A DNA stretch of 46,567 nt from Oligoflexia bacterium. GTDB lineage: Bacteria; Bdellovibrionota_B; Oligoflexia; Oligoflexales; JAGOVF01. The notes beneath the pieces are model-generated. The model had not been told where the DNA came from. It ran no database searches and saw only the letters and a program-made list of their open reading frames with translations. The position numbers and the translations under genes were made by a program. Where the stretch lies: contig JAUILP010000022.1 of NCBI GenBank assembly GCA_030432875.1, positions 1 to 46,567 of the forward strand. The letters are read 5' to 3'. Shown here one piece after another: positions 1 through 8,565 of this stretch (position 1 is its first letter; every line of letters starts with the position of its first letter).

Positions 1-41
1 AGGGGAATTAAAACTTATATTTTCATTTTTTTTGGTAAATA

Positions 42-929
42 TTAGGAAGTGCAAAAATGCTCAAGCCAAAGACAAAACTGCTTGGAAATTATCTTTCCCA
101 TCGCAATAACTTCGTCATGTGCTACTTTGGGTTGAGGGGTTTGTTTCAATCCTTTCGCAGTGAGCACGGGAATATTTTTTTTTGAGCTAATAAAATTGGT
201 GACACCAGATAGCGCGCAAACATCCATGCCTAGCGCATGAGCGACAAGTGCTTCTGGCACAGTACTCATGCCACATAAGTCAGCCCCAATTTTTCTAAAA
301 AGATTTCCTTCTGCCGGAGTCTCAAATTGAGGGCCTGCTACGTAAGCATAGATTGCTTTATGAAAACCAAGCTTAAGCTTGTGAGATACAATTAAGGCTT
401 TTTTAAACATTTCCCCAGTATAAAGATCTGAGCAGTCTAAAAATCTCTTCTCCTGAGGAAAATCAGCTATAGAACTAAGAGGACTAAAACCAATAAAACC
501 GGGAAAATTTAGATGATCGGAGATAAGGCAAAGGCTGCTGGGGGGAATTTGTGAGTTTAACGATCCCGCCGCATTTGTCAGGAGCATTTTTTTAATGCCT
601 AGGGCATGACAGACTAGAATTAAAAATGCAATTTGACTTGGCAAATAGCCCTCATAAAGATGAAACCTTCCCGAAAGCATAAGCACTCTTAAAGACCCAA
701 TAGTACCACTTATAAAGGCTCCCGAATGCCCTTTGACTCCAGGTGATACTAGGTTTGGAAGCGTTTCATAGGGGATGACGATTGGATTTTTTACCGCCTG
801 GGTAGAATCCGCGAATCCCGAACCTAAAACTATGGCAATATCTATTTTTTGTTTCACTTTACGGCGGATAGCCCTAGCCGTAATCTCAGCTTCGGCAAAA
901 GTGCTACCAATTTTTTTATTTATGGCCAT
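42..929 (-). CDS. punA: Purine nucleoside phosphorylase (inosine/guanosine type)
   Basis: Cytosolic purine salvage enzyme: phosphorolysis of inosine or guanosine to the free base and ribose 1-phosphate. The 295-residue length fits the trimeric PNP family. Visible signatures are the phosphate-binding LGSGFAD near residues 35-41, GVKGHSGAF near 64-72, GRFHLYEGY near 87-95, TNAAGSLN near 118-125, SDHLNF near 137, GPQFETPAE near 199-207 and the purine-site region ending ALSGVTNF. The Asn in that last motif is typical of 6-oxopurine-specific enzymes. The gene is divergent from the lipoprotein gene at 1112 and shares an AT-rich spacer with it. Family assignment is firm; substrate preference is inferred. 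Confidence 0.93.
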   Translation of the reverse strand: MAINKKIGSTFAEAEITARAIRRKVKQKIDIAIVLGSGFADSTQAVKNPIVIPYETLPNLVSPGVKGHSGAFISGTIGSLRVLMLSGRFHLYEGYLPSQIAFLILVCHALGIKKMLLTNAAGSLNSQIPPSSLCLISDHLNFPGFIGFSPLSSIADFPQEKRFLDCSDLYTGEMFKKALIVSHKLKLGFHKAIYAYVAGPQFETPAEGNLFRKIGADLCGMSTVPEALVAHALGMDVCALSGVTNFISSKKNIPVLTAKGLKQTPQPKVAHDEVIAMGKIISKQFCLWLEHFCTS

Positions 930-1059
930 CCGTCACCCCCTAAATATTTTGTTTCTTAATACCTAATTTAATTACAATTTTTCTAGTTTAATAGAAATGT
1001 ACAAAACACTAACCTATGAGAATTATTTACACTCCCAAGATTTACTCGGATTTTTTTAC

Positions 1060-1065
1060 TATAAT
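1060..1065 (+). promoter_or_regulatory. Candidate -10 box for the 1112 lipoprotein gene
   Basis: A perfect TATAAT lies about 47 bases before the start at 1112 in a very AT-rich spacer. No good TTGACA-like -35 is seen 16-18 bases upstream. Short arms ATGAGAA (1016-1022) and TTCTCAT (1074-1080) flank the region and could be an operator or chance. Confidence 0.35.
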
Positions 1066-1111
1066 TAAAAGAGTTCTCATTTAAGCAAACTCACTTTTTT
1101 GTCAGGTGAAT

Positions 1112-2032
1112 ATGAAGTACACACTTACCTTTATGAGCTTCTTGGTCATATTAGCAACCTCTACCCCAAGCTGTAACAAATTATTCCCGAAAAAGAAAAA
1201 AAAATCTGCACCAGTCACAACACAGCAGACGCCCACCCAAGAAAACTGTGCTCTTAAGGATCTTCGAGGCCAATGCATCACCGATGCGAGTCTTTGTATA
1301 GAAAAGGATACTGAAAAAGGCCTATGTTTGAAACTTGATCCCTGTGAAGCCGAGCTCAAACCAGAGTGGTGCGCTGACAAAGTGATGCGTGAATTTTGTA
1401 CCGTAAACCCCGATAGTACAAAGTGTCAGACTTCTAGCAAAGGAGAGGGAGAAGCTGAAGCAAACAAACCGAAAGCACCGACGACGCCTACAGAAATTAG
1501 TTTGCCAAAGCCCGGCGAGATTAAAACCGTTTCGGGATGCGATGTAGGAAAACATACCCGAAAAATTCATATTTGTGGTCTTTATGGCGGTACCGGAGAC
1601 GAAATTGTCCTAACCAGCTTTCGCAGTATCTGCCCCGATGGGTCAGGAAATTATTCGGACCCCAATAAAGATAAAAAAGAAGATAATTTTTGGCTTGAGC
1701 AATACAAATTGAAACATGGACTCTCTGTTCCTATGTCAGGTGGTTACTCAGCCAATAACTGTCAGGAGTTTTATTTACAAAATCACATGTGCAAGGATTA
1801 CTATTATTGGACGGGTTCTCGGGGATTTGATAAGATTGGAACCTTCTGCGACCTGAGTGATCCCCAAATCGATGAACGTCCTCTCGATGTCACGCTCATG
1901 ATTGGGGAAAGGCAGTACCAGGAAAATGGCTGGTTATGGTCTACACCAATAAAGCCAAATCTTTCTCCGGGCGATGCTGAGCTATGCAAATATGGATATG
2001 AAGTCGATAAAATACACTGCAAACCTGAATAA
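1112..2032 (+). CDS. Cys-rich predicted lipoprotein, unknown function
   Basis: Start chosen at ATG 1112 because AGGTGA lies a few bases upstream; an in-frame GTG at 1106 sits inside that site. The N-terminus has a hydrophobic stretch followed by a lipobox-like TPSC with Cys21, then a lysine run and a low-complexity segment. Residues about 45-115 carry many Cys (patterns such as CALKDLRGQC and CIEKDTEKGLC), and a second Cys-bearing region follows with CDVGKHTRKIHICG. No enzyme motif is recognised. It is probably anchored in the periplasm or outer membrane and stabilised by disulfides. The 3' end runs directly into the next gene, which encodes a putative outer-membrane barrel, so the two may act together at the cell surface. 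Confidence 0.75.
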   Translation: MKYTLTFMSFLVILATSTPSCNKLFPKKKKKSAPVTTQQTPTQENCALKDLRGQCITDASLCIEKDTEKGLCLKLDPCEAELKPEWCADKVMREFCTVNPDSTKCQTSSKGEGEAEANKPKAPTTPTEISLPKPGEIKTVSGCDVGKHTRKIHICGLYGGTGDEIVLTSFRSICPDGSGNYSDPNKDKKEDNFWLEQYKLKHGLSVPMSGGYSANNCQEFYLQNHMCKDYYYWTGSRGFDKIGTFCDLSDPQIDERPLDVTLMIGERQYQENGWLWSTPIKPNLSPGDAELCKYGYEVDKIHCKPE

Positions 2033-2033
2033 T

Positions 2034-2882
2034 GTGCCTTTGTATTTTTTAATTCGCTTTTTATACTTATTCATCAGCACTTTTACTGCCTCATTGTTGG
2101 CTTTCGCACAAGAATTTCCCAGTGAGCCTGAAAAATTAGATTTGCAAAACATAGCGCGGCCGGAATCTATTCGTGAAACTTTTCGCGAAGATGGTATTGG
2201 CCAAAACATGATACCAAGTATTGATAATTTAACCCCCCTTATCACACTAAAGTTTTTAACGCTTGATGGTGCCAATCATCCCTGGACCAAGTACATTGGA
2301 GATTTTCGAGGCGGGCACCATTTTTATATTTTTACCGGTTTTGTTGACAGAACTTATTACCTTGATAAATTTAAAAATATCGAATATTTGCGAGCGTCCT
2401 CACAAAATATCCTTTCAAAATTTGCTTATGATTTTCATTTACCCCTATATAAAGGCTTAGGTTATGCTCTTGGCAGCGAATTTGGGGGGAATTATGCTTA
2501 TTCTCATGACTCTCGCATCAGTTTTGATAAAATGAGTATTGAATATCCTGGTTTTCGGGGATCATTGACTTACAACCTTAACCCCCTTTTCCGCTTTGGG
2601 ATTCTTGGCGGAGTCTTTGTAGAAAGAATGCTTCGCCTAGCGCCTACGCAAATAGAATCTAGTACAGAAGAATCCCGAGAGATTTCCATCAACTACCGCA
2701 TAATCGATCGGGCTTTCTTTATTGACTACTTTTATGCCCTAAATTGGGGCTTGCGCTTCGAGTATCATAGACGTCATGCCACATATCGCCAGCCCATAAA
2801 TAGTCGTGATAAAGCTTTAGACGCACAAATCTATTTAAAAGATGAAATCTACAATCTGGGTCTTATTTTACATATATTTTAA
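2034..2882 (+). CDS. Predicted outer-membrane beta-barrel protein
   Basis: The start is uncertain. GTG 2034 lies one base after the previous stop and gives a compact signal peptide ending LLAFAQ. ATG 1998 is in frame and would overlap the lipoprotein gene. The mature part is rich in alternating hydrophobic/aromatic strands (YNLNPLFRFGILGGVF, INYRIIDRAFFIDYFYAL) and ends in LGLILHIF. A terminal Phe after alternating residues is the usual signal for the outer-membrane barrel assembly machinery. About 282 residues would suit a barrel of 10-14 strands. The gene is translationally coupled to the Cys-rich lipoprotein. Specific function is not recognised. Confidence 0.7.
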   Translation: MPLYFLIRFLYLFISTFTASLLAFAQEFPSEPEKLDLQNIARPESIRETFREDGIGQNMIPSIDNLTPLITLKFLTLDGANHPWTKYIGDFRGGHHFYIFTGFVDRTYYLDKFKNIEYLRASSQNILSKFAYDFHLPLYKGLGYALGSEFGGNYAYSHDSRISFDKMSIEYPGFRGSLTYNLNPLFRFGILGGVFVERMLRLAPTQIESSTEESREISINYRIIDRAFFIDYFYALNWGLRFEYHRRHATYRQPINSRDKALDAQIYLKDEIYNLGLILHIF

Positions 2883-2961
2883 AACTCAATGGTTAACTTC
2901 GTCGCATTATCCTAAGCGCTCCGTTAATAAACGTATATGGCTCTTCTAGAAATTTTTAAAA

Positions 2962-3036
2962 CTGCTGATTTGTCTTTAAAAATCACTTCGCACTGAACCC
3001 ACAATATTCAGTCTCGTCATGATTATTTTCGTACCA
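2962..3036. repeat. Degenerate copy of the 24.5-kb hairpin element
   Basis: Between two convergent genes, this stretch aligns by eye with the centre of the inverted-repeat element at 24487-24646. The shared order is CTGC, TTGTCTT, AAAAATC, ACCCA, AATGT/AATAT, an exact GTCTCGTC, then GATTNTTTTCG. The outer arms (GTCGCTGGCGCGAAA) are not seen here, so it is a core-only or decayed copy. Confidence 0.5.
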
Positions 3037-3090
3037 CCGGCAAAATTAAGATTAGCACAGGTAAAATAATTTTTATTTTCACACTAGCGG

Positions 3091-4314
3091 TTAATAACAT
3101 CCTACGGATTTTAGACCGGAAACGAGATTTTCCCAAAACCTAAAGCGTGCAGCCGTTCCGGCATAAGATTCTATCCAACGGCCATCAAAATAACTATAAG
3201 CATAAAAATTGCCATTGCCGCATTTGACCACACCAAAATCCGAGTTTGAATAACGAGATGATCCTTTGTATTCAGGGACACTTCCTGTTTTATGGAGGAT
3301 GTGATTCAAATATTCCTTTGATTTTAGATCTGGATAAGCTGCAAATATTTGTGCGTTTCTCATGTCTAAATAACGTATCATGGTCTGTTTTGTTTGAGAT
3401 AACCTAGGATCAGACCAAATAGCATTGAGCATGCTCACCACGGCTTCAGGACTCATCCCGTTGTTAGCCGTGCTGCAGCGGATATTTGTCGCCCAGAGAT
3501 TGTAGGTCTTAGCTTCAGCGGAATTAGCATCCTCATAGGGAGCCCAGCGACATATTTCATACCCAGGATGGCGTGAACCCGGAACACTCTTATTTGCAAG
3601 GCGGTTAGGATCTGTGAAGCCGCCGACAAAATCAAGGACCATACCATGGGAAATTCCGCTTAAATTCTCCATATATTTTAGGATACATGCTGGAGAGGTA
3701 TTGCTCGAATCAACTAAAGTGCTCACTATCCCTTGATAGAAAGTCATGCCACAAGGAAGCTGTTGGCTATCGAGTCTCGAAATATCCCCGCCTAATTCGA
3801 TGTATCTTTGTACTGTAGCGGCTATCATCAACAGCTTAACAGCACTCCAAGACGGTAAAATTTTTGTTTTGTTCCAGAAACCCTCTTGATGGGCATCATT
3901 TGAGCCCACAAGTTTTATGCTAGCACCACAGTCAGAAGTTTGCCCACAACTAGCCCGTACCGCTTGATCAAGGACTCCTTGGACACTCCCAGAACTGCTA
4001 GGACTCGCGGGTGAGGTAGCACTTGAAGATATGTCTCTTAACTTGAAAATCTGACGCCCCTCATGCATACAAATATCCGGTGTTCCCGTTGGTTGTCCTA
4101 AACAACGATCACTACAGGGGAGTACCTTAAACTCTCCGCCACCACTGCAATATTGAAAGGTATTTAGACATGTTGCTATGTCTGAACATGATTCTCCGAC
4201 GGCATATTTTAGGCCTGTACCAGGTGAATTATCACGAGAAAATAGACCGCAGCCAAAATTAAAAAAAAGAAAAAAGAAAACCGATGAAGACCTTAGCAAC
4301 ATAAAACAACTCAT
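3091..4314 (-). CDS. Lipoprotein with serine beta-lactamase/DD-peptidase fold
   Basis: 407 residues. The signal peptide ends in FNFGC (Cys22). A Cys-rich module follows (C43, C49, C56, C67, C71, C82) and then a Ser/Pro-rich linker (about 95-110). The catalytic domain shows all three motifs of penicillin-interacting serine hydrolases in order and at plausible spacing: SxxK as S157-AV-K160, SxN as S203-S-N205, and KTG as K342-T-G344 followed by Ser. This is the layout of class A beta-lactamases and DD-peptidases. No clear omega-loop ExxLN motif is seen, so a muramyl/D-Ala peptidase or esterase is as likely as antibiotic hydrolysis. GAGAAG precedes ATG 4314. The Cys module resembles the one repeated in the CHAP lipoprotein at 20317. 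Confidence 0.75.
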   Translation of the reverse strand: MSCFMLLRSSSVFFFLFFNFGCGLFSRDNSPGTGLKYAVGESCSDIATCLNTFQYCSGGGEFKVLPCSDRCLGQPTGTPDICMHEGRQIFKLRDISSSATSPASPSSSGSVQGVLDQAVRASCGQTSDCGASIKLVGSNDAHQEGFWNKTKILPSWSAVKLLMIAATVQRYIELGGDISRLDSQQLPCGMTFYQGIVSTLVDSSNTSPACILKYMENLSGISHGMVLDFVGGFTDPNRLANKSVPGSRHPGYEICRWAPYEDANSAEAKTYNLWATNIRCSTANNGMSPEAVVSMLNAIWSDPRLSQTKQTMIRYLDMRNAQIFAAYPDLKSKEYLNHILHKTGSVPEYKGSSRYSNSDFGVVKCGNGNFYAYSYFDGRWIESYAGTAARFRFWENLVSGLKSVGCY

Positions 4315-4552
4315 TTCTTCTCAATAGCAATTTAAAAATAGAATAACTAGATTCAGTAAAAAATATCTAAACTCGACCCATGGCTTACCAAATATCACGT
4401 TTAAACATTCTCTTCAAGCCCCATTTTTAGGGGCTTTGGGGTATTTTTAAGCAAATAAATTAAATAGGTAGCCAGGGAAAAGTAGATTGAGAATTTTTCC
4501 AAATATCATCAGAGCGAAAATGGTCATAATTGATGATGGTAATTTTTAACGA
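4315..4552. other. Intergenic spacer with one hairpin
   Basis: No gene is seen between the lipoprotein start and the pentapeptide remnant. The notable element is a perfect hairpin, AAGCCCC (4416-4422) with GGGGCTT (4430-4436) and loop ATTTTTA. It is followed on the plus strand only by a broken T-rich stretch, so it may be a weak terminator. Confidence 0.4.
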
Positions 4553-4692
4553 TCAAGGTAACATTGAGGCCTCTGGAAAAACAGTATTTTCAAACTGACT
4601 CTGAGTGAACGTAGAGTCAGTAAAAACGGCATCAGTAAAATCTAAACCGCTTCCCAAAAATTTGTTAAAGTGGGTGTTCTCTATCAGAGCCC
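4553..4692 (-). pseudogene. Pentapeptide-repeat protein remnant
   Basis: Read on the minus strand, this short open frame has no start codon and ends at TGA (4553-4555). It translates into consecutive five-residue units: ALIEN, THFNK, a disrupted unit, LDFTD, AVFTD, STFTQ, SQFEN, TVFPE. Each has a central Phe/Ile and a small residue (A, S or T) mostly two before it, as in A(D/N)LXX pentapeptide-repeat proteins. It lacks the rest of its gene and runs into the 5' edge of the truncated wecB at about 4690, so the two fragments meet in opposite orientation at a rearrangement junction. Short length keeps confidence moderate. Confidence 0.5.
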
Positions 4693-5659
4693 CTATGAAT
4701 TGAGTCAAGATTTAACTGACATTACGGGAAACATTCTTTATAAACTTAGAGAAGTCATTCAAAAAGAAAACCCAGATTTAATACTTGTCCATGGTGATAC
4801 CACAACGACACTTTCAAGCAGTTTAGCCGCCTATTATCATAAAATTAAACTAGGGCATGTTGAAGCCGGTCTTCGTTCGCACAATAAATATTCACCGTGG
4901 CCGGAGGAAATAAATAGAAGAATCGCTGGAGTCATAGCAGATTTTCATTTTGCCCCGACCGAGAAAGCAAAAGAAAATTTACTAGCCGAAGGACTGCCAA
5001 ATGAGAGCATATTTGTAACGGGCAATACCGTCATTGATGCGTTAAAAGAGGTTATAGGCAGTATTTCTAATAATGCGGAGCTTAAAAAAAAATTAGATCA
5101 GAATTTTTCTTTTCTTGATCCCCATAAAAAATTGCTCCTCGTTACAACCCATAGACGCGAAAATATTGGGGAGGGGATTCTCAATGTCTGTGATGCCCTC
5201 TTACAAATTGCCGCACGCCCAGACGTCCAGATCATTTATCCTGTGCATTTAAACCCCAAGGTTAAGAAGCCTATTTTTGAACGTTTAGGAAATCATCCCA
5301 GCATCCACCTGGTCGCACCACAGGACTATCTTCAATTTGTTTATTTGATGATGAATAGCTCTTTGATCATAACCGATTCGGGCGGTATCCAGGAAGAAGC
5401 ACCCGCTCTTGGAAGGCCTGTGCTTGTTGTTCGTGATAATACTGAGCGACCCGAAGGCGTTGATATTGGGGTTGTCAAGTTAGTGGGTACGGATCCCCAA
5501 AAAATAGTCAAAGAAGTCTGCACATACCTAGACAATCCGAGTTTCGACAAGCAAAAAAGGGACAACTATGCGCTGTCCCTTTATGGTGATGGTCAAGCCA
5601 GCGTGCGGATAAAAGATATTATCCTCAAAAGCTTAACTTCTCAAAAAGTGCTGGGATAA
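4670..5659 (+). pseudogene. wecB: UDP-N-acetylglucosamine 2-epimerase, N-terminally truncated
   Basis: Non-hydrolysing epimerase family, which interconverts UDP-GlcNAc and UDP-ManNAc for surface polysaccharides. Recognisable motifs are LVHGDTTTT, GHVEAGLRS, PEEINRR, VTGNTVIDAL, TTHRREN, ITDSGGIQEEAP and the C-terminal RPEG region. The full enzyme is about 370 residues; here 329 remain at most and true homology begins near LSQDLTDIT (about 4697). The first 60-80 residues, including the GTRPE(A)IK active-site loop, are absent. The only start is GTG 4670 with no good ribosome binding site, and the upstream bases read as a pentapeptide remnant on the other strand. Probably inactive, unless the missing part lies elsewhere. 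Confidence 0.8.
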
Positions 5660-5784
5660 AAGGCGACGCCGAGCACAGCAGCGCAGTTTAATTGAGGTAA
5701 ATCAAGCAGCGGAGAGCAGGTGGCAACGCCGCAGACCGATGCTTTTTAAAAGTTACTCAAAAGCCGAATAATAGGCTGATAATA

Positions 5785-6783
5785 CTAGGCTTTACCTTTT
5801 TGTTCTTTAGCGATGGCTTGCATAATCGCGTCTTCAAAGCTCGAGGTAATCATCAATTTTTTGCCGTTTACGAAAACAGCGGGAGTTCCTTTGACACCGC
5901 TGTCAGTGCCGATTTTTTGTGCTTTATCAATAATTTGGGCTGTAGCTGGGTTATCAAAACACTCTTTGAATTTTATTTCGTCGAGCTTTAAATCTTTGGC
6001 AAAGGCCACAGCAGAATCGTTACTGAGGTCTTTTTGTTTTTCGAAAGCCATTTCATGAAATTCCCAAAATTTATTTTGTTGCTGTGCGCACTGAGCGCCA
6101 ATCGCGACTTTTCGCGAAATTCCTGAGGGATTAATAGGAAAATCGAGGAAATAAAATTGAACTTTTTTTGCTATTTTTGGCCAAATCGTCTTCATCTCAT
6201 CAAAGGCATGTTTGCAATGAGGACACTGATAATCAGCAAACTCTATCACCGTAATGTTAGATTTTTTATCACCCTTGCTAGGATAATCCAAAGTATCGAT
6301 CGTCATCGTCGGTGCCTCTGGCTCGACTAATTTGATACTCGCAGCTTTTGCATATAACTTGTCCAGAATTTCTTTTTTCTTTTCGCCCTGTTTTTCGCGC
6401 TTAATGACATCCGCTAACTGAGGCTTTATAACATCAAAGGTATAATTTGGGGGAATCCGGTCTTTATTTTTTTCATAAAAGGCTTTTATTTCTTTATCGG
6501 TGGGCTCTTTAACGGCAAAATTCTTTTCCTGTATTTTTTCGACAGTTGTTTTTTGTTTCGCAGCTTCTTCTGTAAACCACATTTGTAAAATTGCCTCTTC
6601 GATCAAGCCGCGTTTTTTTTGATAGGCTTCCGCATCAGCTTCAAAAAAATCCTGCTGAAGCGCCGGAAGCAAATCTTTTTGACTATAATCCTTACCATTC
6701 AAGGTAAAGAGCGTTTGGCTTTGGGCAATCTGGGCTCCCAAAAAAACTCCCAACAAACCCAATTTGATAATTGTTTTACGCAC
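5785..6783 (-). CDS. Periplasmic DsbA-family thiol oxidoreductase
   Basis: Signal peptide 1-22 (ends AQSQ). A helical, charged region of about 25-150 resembles SurA/PrsA-type chaperone segments (NGKDYSQKDL near 30). The thioredoxin-fold DsbA domain runs from about 160 to 325. The redox-active CPHC is at 187-190 and the cis-proline loop GVKGTPAVFVNG is at 297-307, both intact. It probably forms or shuffles disulfides in exported proteins. That fits this window, where many predicted lipoproteins and secreted proteins are Cys-rich. The length (332) matches two-domain DsbA proteins of the thioredoxin_4 type. It stands alone on the minus strand, divergent from purH. Confidence 0.88.
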   Translation of the reverse strand: MRKTIIKLGLLGVFLGAQIAQSQTLFTLNGKDYSQKDLLPALQQDFFEADAEAYQKKRGLIEEAILQMWFTEEAAKQKTTVEKIQEKNFAVKEPTDKEIKAFYEKNKDRIPPNYTFDVIKPQLADVIKREKQGEKKKEILDKLYAKAASIKLVEPEAPTMTIDTLDYPSKGDKKSNITVIEFADYQCPHCKHAFDEMKTIWPKIAKKVQFYFLDFPINPSGISRKVAIGAQCAQQQNKFWEFHEMAFEKQKDLSNDSAVAFAKDLKLDEIKFKECFDNPATAQIIDKAQKIGTDSGVKGTPAVFVNGKKLMITSSFEDAIMQAIAKEQKGKA

Positions 6784-6888
6784 AGTACCTCCTTAAAAAT
6801 TTTTGTTGACGCATAACTAATGAAATAATTTTAAAGAGCAATTATAGTGGAAAAATATCTTTTAATCTAGAAAAGAGGAATAATAAAA

Positions 6889-8472
6889 ATGATTTCGGCG
6901 CAAAATGTTAAAAGAGCACTAATATCTGTATATGACAAATCAAATCTAAAACTTCTTGCCCAGGTTCTTCACGATTTGGACTGGGAAATCCTCTCAACAG
7001 GCGGATCAGCGGCATTTCTCCGCGAAAGTGGCTTTAGGGTTACTGATATAAAAGATTTTACGGCCGCAGAAGAAATCCTCTCTGGTAGGGTCAAGACCCT
7101 GCACCCCAAGGTTTTTTCTGGCATTCTATTTGACCGCGACCAAACCGATCATATCGATCAAATAATAGCGAATAAATATCAGGCCATTGACCTAGTTGCG
7201 GTTAATTTTTATCCTTTTGAAGAAAAAGCGATAAACGCAAATCTTTCGCCTGAACAAAGCATTGAATTTATCGATATTGGCGGTCCCTCGATGCTTCGAG
7301 CCGCGGCAAAAAATCATGCCCACGTGATCCCCATCATTGATCCAGCAGACTATTCTCTTGTCGAGGAACAACTCCGCACAACCGGTAACGTCAGCGCCGT
7401 GACTCGAAGAGCTTTAGCAGCAAAAGTCTTCAAGACAACGAGCCTCTACGACTCTCTCATCGCGGAACATCTTGGCTTAACTCTATCACGTCCTGAGGCC
7501 GATCGTTTAGAGCAAGATGTCCTGATCGCTCTAAAAAAACAAGAAAATCTACGCTACGGAGAAAACCCACATCAAGCAGGAGCCATTTACCAAGTTCCCT
7601 CACCAAAGTCACCTTTTGCAAGCAAATATAGGCTCGAGGATGTTTATGCCGGTAAAGGCCTCTCCTACAATAATTACCTTGATCTCGATGCCGCTTGTCG
7701 CATCATGACAGACTTTCACGAGGATAATGTGTGCGCCATTATTAAACATACTAACGCGTGCGGGGTAGCCTTAAGCGCAAATTCCATTTTTGAGGCAACC
7801 GAGCGAGCTTGGGCAAGCGATCCTGTTTCTGCTTTTGGGAGCGTGGTCGGCTATAACCAATGTGTGACCGCAGAAGCGGCTCAATTTTTTAAGGACAAAT
7901 TTATCGAGTGTTTGATTGCTCCTGATTTTACTGAAGAAGCTTTGACCGTACTCAAAAGCAAAAAAAACCTGCGGGTACTTCGTTTCCATCCGTGTTCCCT
8001 TACCAAAGAACCCTTACTTCTTCGGCAAACCCAGTTTGGTATTTTGGGGGCCACAGAGGTTATTGGCATAGATCCAAAAAGTTGGCGATGTGTTACCCAA
8101 AAATCACCCAGTAAAAATGATCTTGATGAAATGACCTTCGCCTTCAAAATCGTAAAAAATTTAAAATCCAATGCTATTGCTATCAGCGCCAACCAACAGC
8201 TCCTCGCCATGGGGGCCGGGGCGACAAGTCGCATAGATGCCTTAAAGCATGGGCTTCTAAAAGCTGAGGAATTAGGCCATGACCTTAAAAATGCCGTACT
8301 CGCCAGCGATGCTTTTTTCCCTTTTGCAGATTGTGTCACGCTGGCGAGCCAAAAAGGCATTACCCGGTTCGTGCAACCCGGTGGGAGTATTCGCGATCAG
8401 GAATCCATTGATTTATGCAACAAGTTGGGCCTAATGATGGTCTTTACCGACGCCAGATATTTTTATCATTAA
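6889..8472 (+). CDS. purH: Bifunctional AICAR transformylase/IMP cyclohydrolase
   Basis: Catalyses the last two steps of de novo purine synthesis: formylation of AICAR by 10-formyl-THF, then cyclisation to IMP. The 527-residue length is normal. N-terminal MGS-like cyclohydrolase domain (about 1-150): ALISVYDKSNL, LSTGGSAAFLRESG, SGRVKTLHPKVF and NFYPFE. The transformylase domain includes LRYGENPHQ, GKGLSYNNYLDLDAA and the catalytic KHTNACG at 286-292, and ends QPGGSIRDQE. AGAGG lies about 10 bases before ATG 6889. Cytosolic and monocistronic. Confidence 0.97.
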   Translation: MISAQNVKRALISVYDKSNLKLLAQVLHDLDWEILSTGGSAAFLRESGFRVTDIKDFTAAEEILSGRVKTLHPKVFSGILFDRDQTDHIDQIIANKYQAIDLVAVNFYPFEEKAINANLSPEQSIEFIDIGGPSMLRAAAKNHAHVIPIIDPADYSLVEEQLRTTGNVSAVTRRALAAKVFKTTSLYDSLIAEHLGLTLSRPEADRLEQDVLIALKKQENLRYGENPHQAGAIYQVPSPKSPFASKYRLEDVYAGKGLSYNNYLDLDAACRIMTDFHEDNVCAIIKHTNACGVALSANSIFEATERAWASDPVSAFGSVVGYNQCVTAEAAQFFKDKFIECLIAPDFTEEALTVLKSKKNLRVLRFHPCSLTKEPLLLRQTQFGILGATEVIGIDPKSWRCVTQKSPSKNDLDEMTFAFKIVKNLKSNAIAISANQQLLAMGAGATSRIDALKHGLLKAEELGHDLKNAVLASDAFFPFADCVTLASQKGITRFVQPGGSIRDQESIDLCNKLGLMMVFTDARYFYH

Positions 8473-8565
8473 TAAAAAAGACTTATCACTTGCTCAAGGC
8501 ATCAGGAGCAGCTAAAATTGTTGATATGTATAATGACAACTTAACACGTTCCACGCATTCTCTGA

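Noticed and set aside
1804..2022. Antisense frame opposite the lipoprotein gene
   Set aside because: No start signal or family resemblance; overlaps a well supported gene.
5660..5784. GC-rich block with repeated GCAGCG and ACGCCG words
   Set aside because: No clean inverted or direct repeat could be defined, and it does not align with the palindromic repeat copies.
7881..8360. Minus-strand 159-residue frame inside purH
   Set aside because: Shadow of the purH coding sequence; Ser/Arg-rich composition typical of antisense translation.
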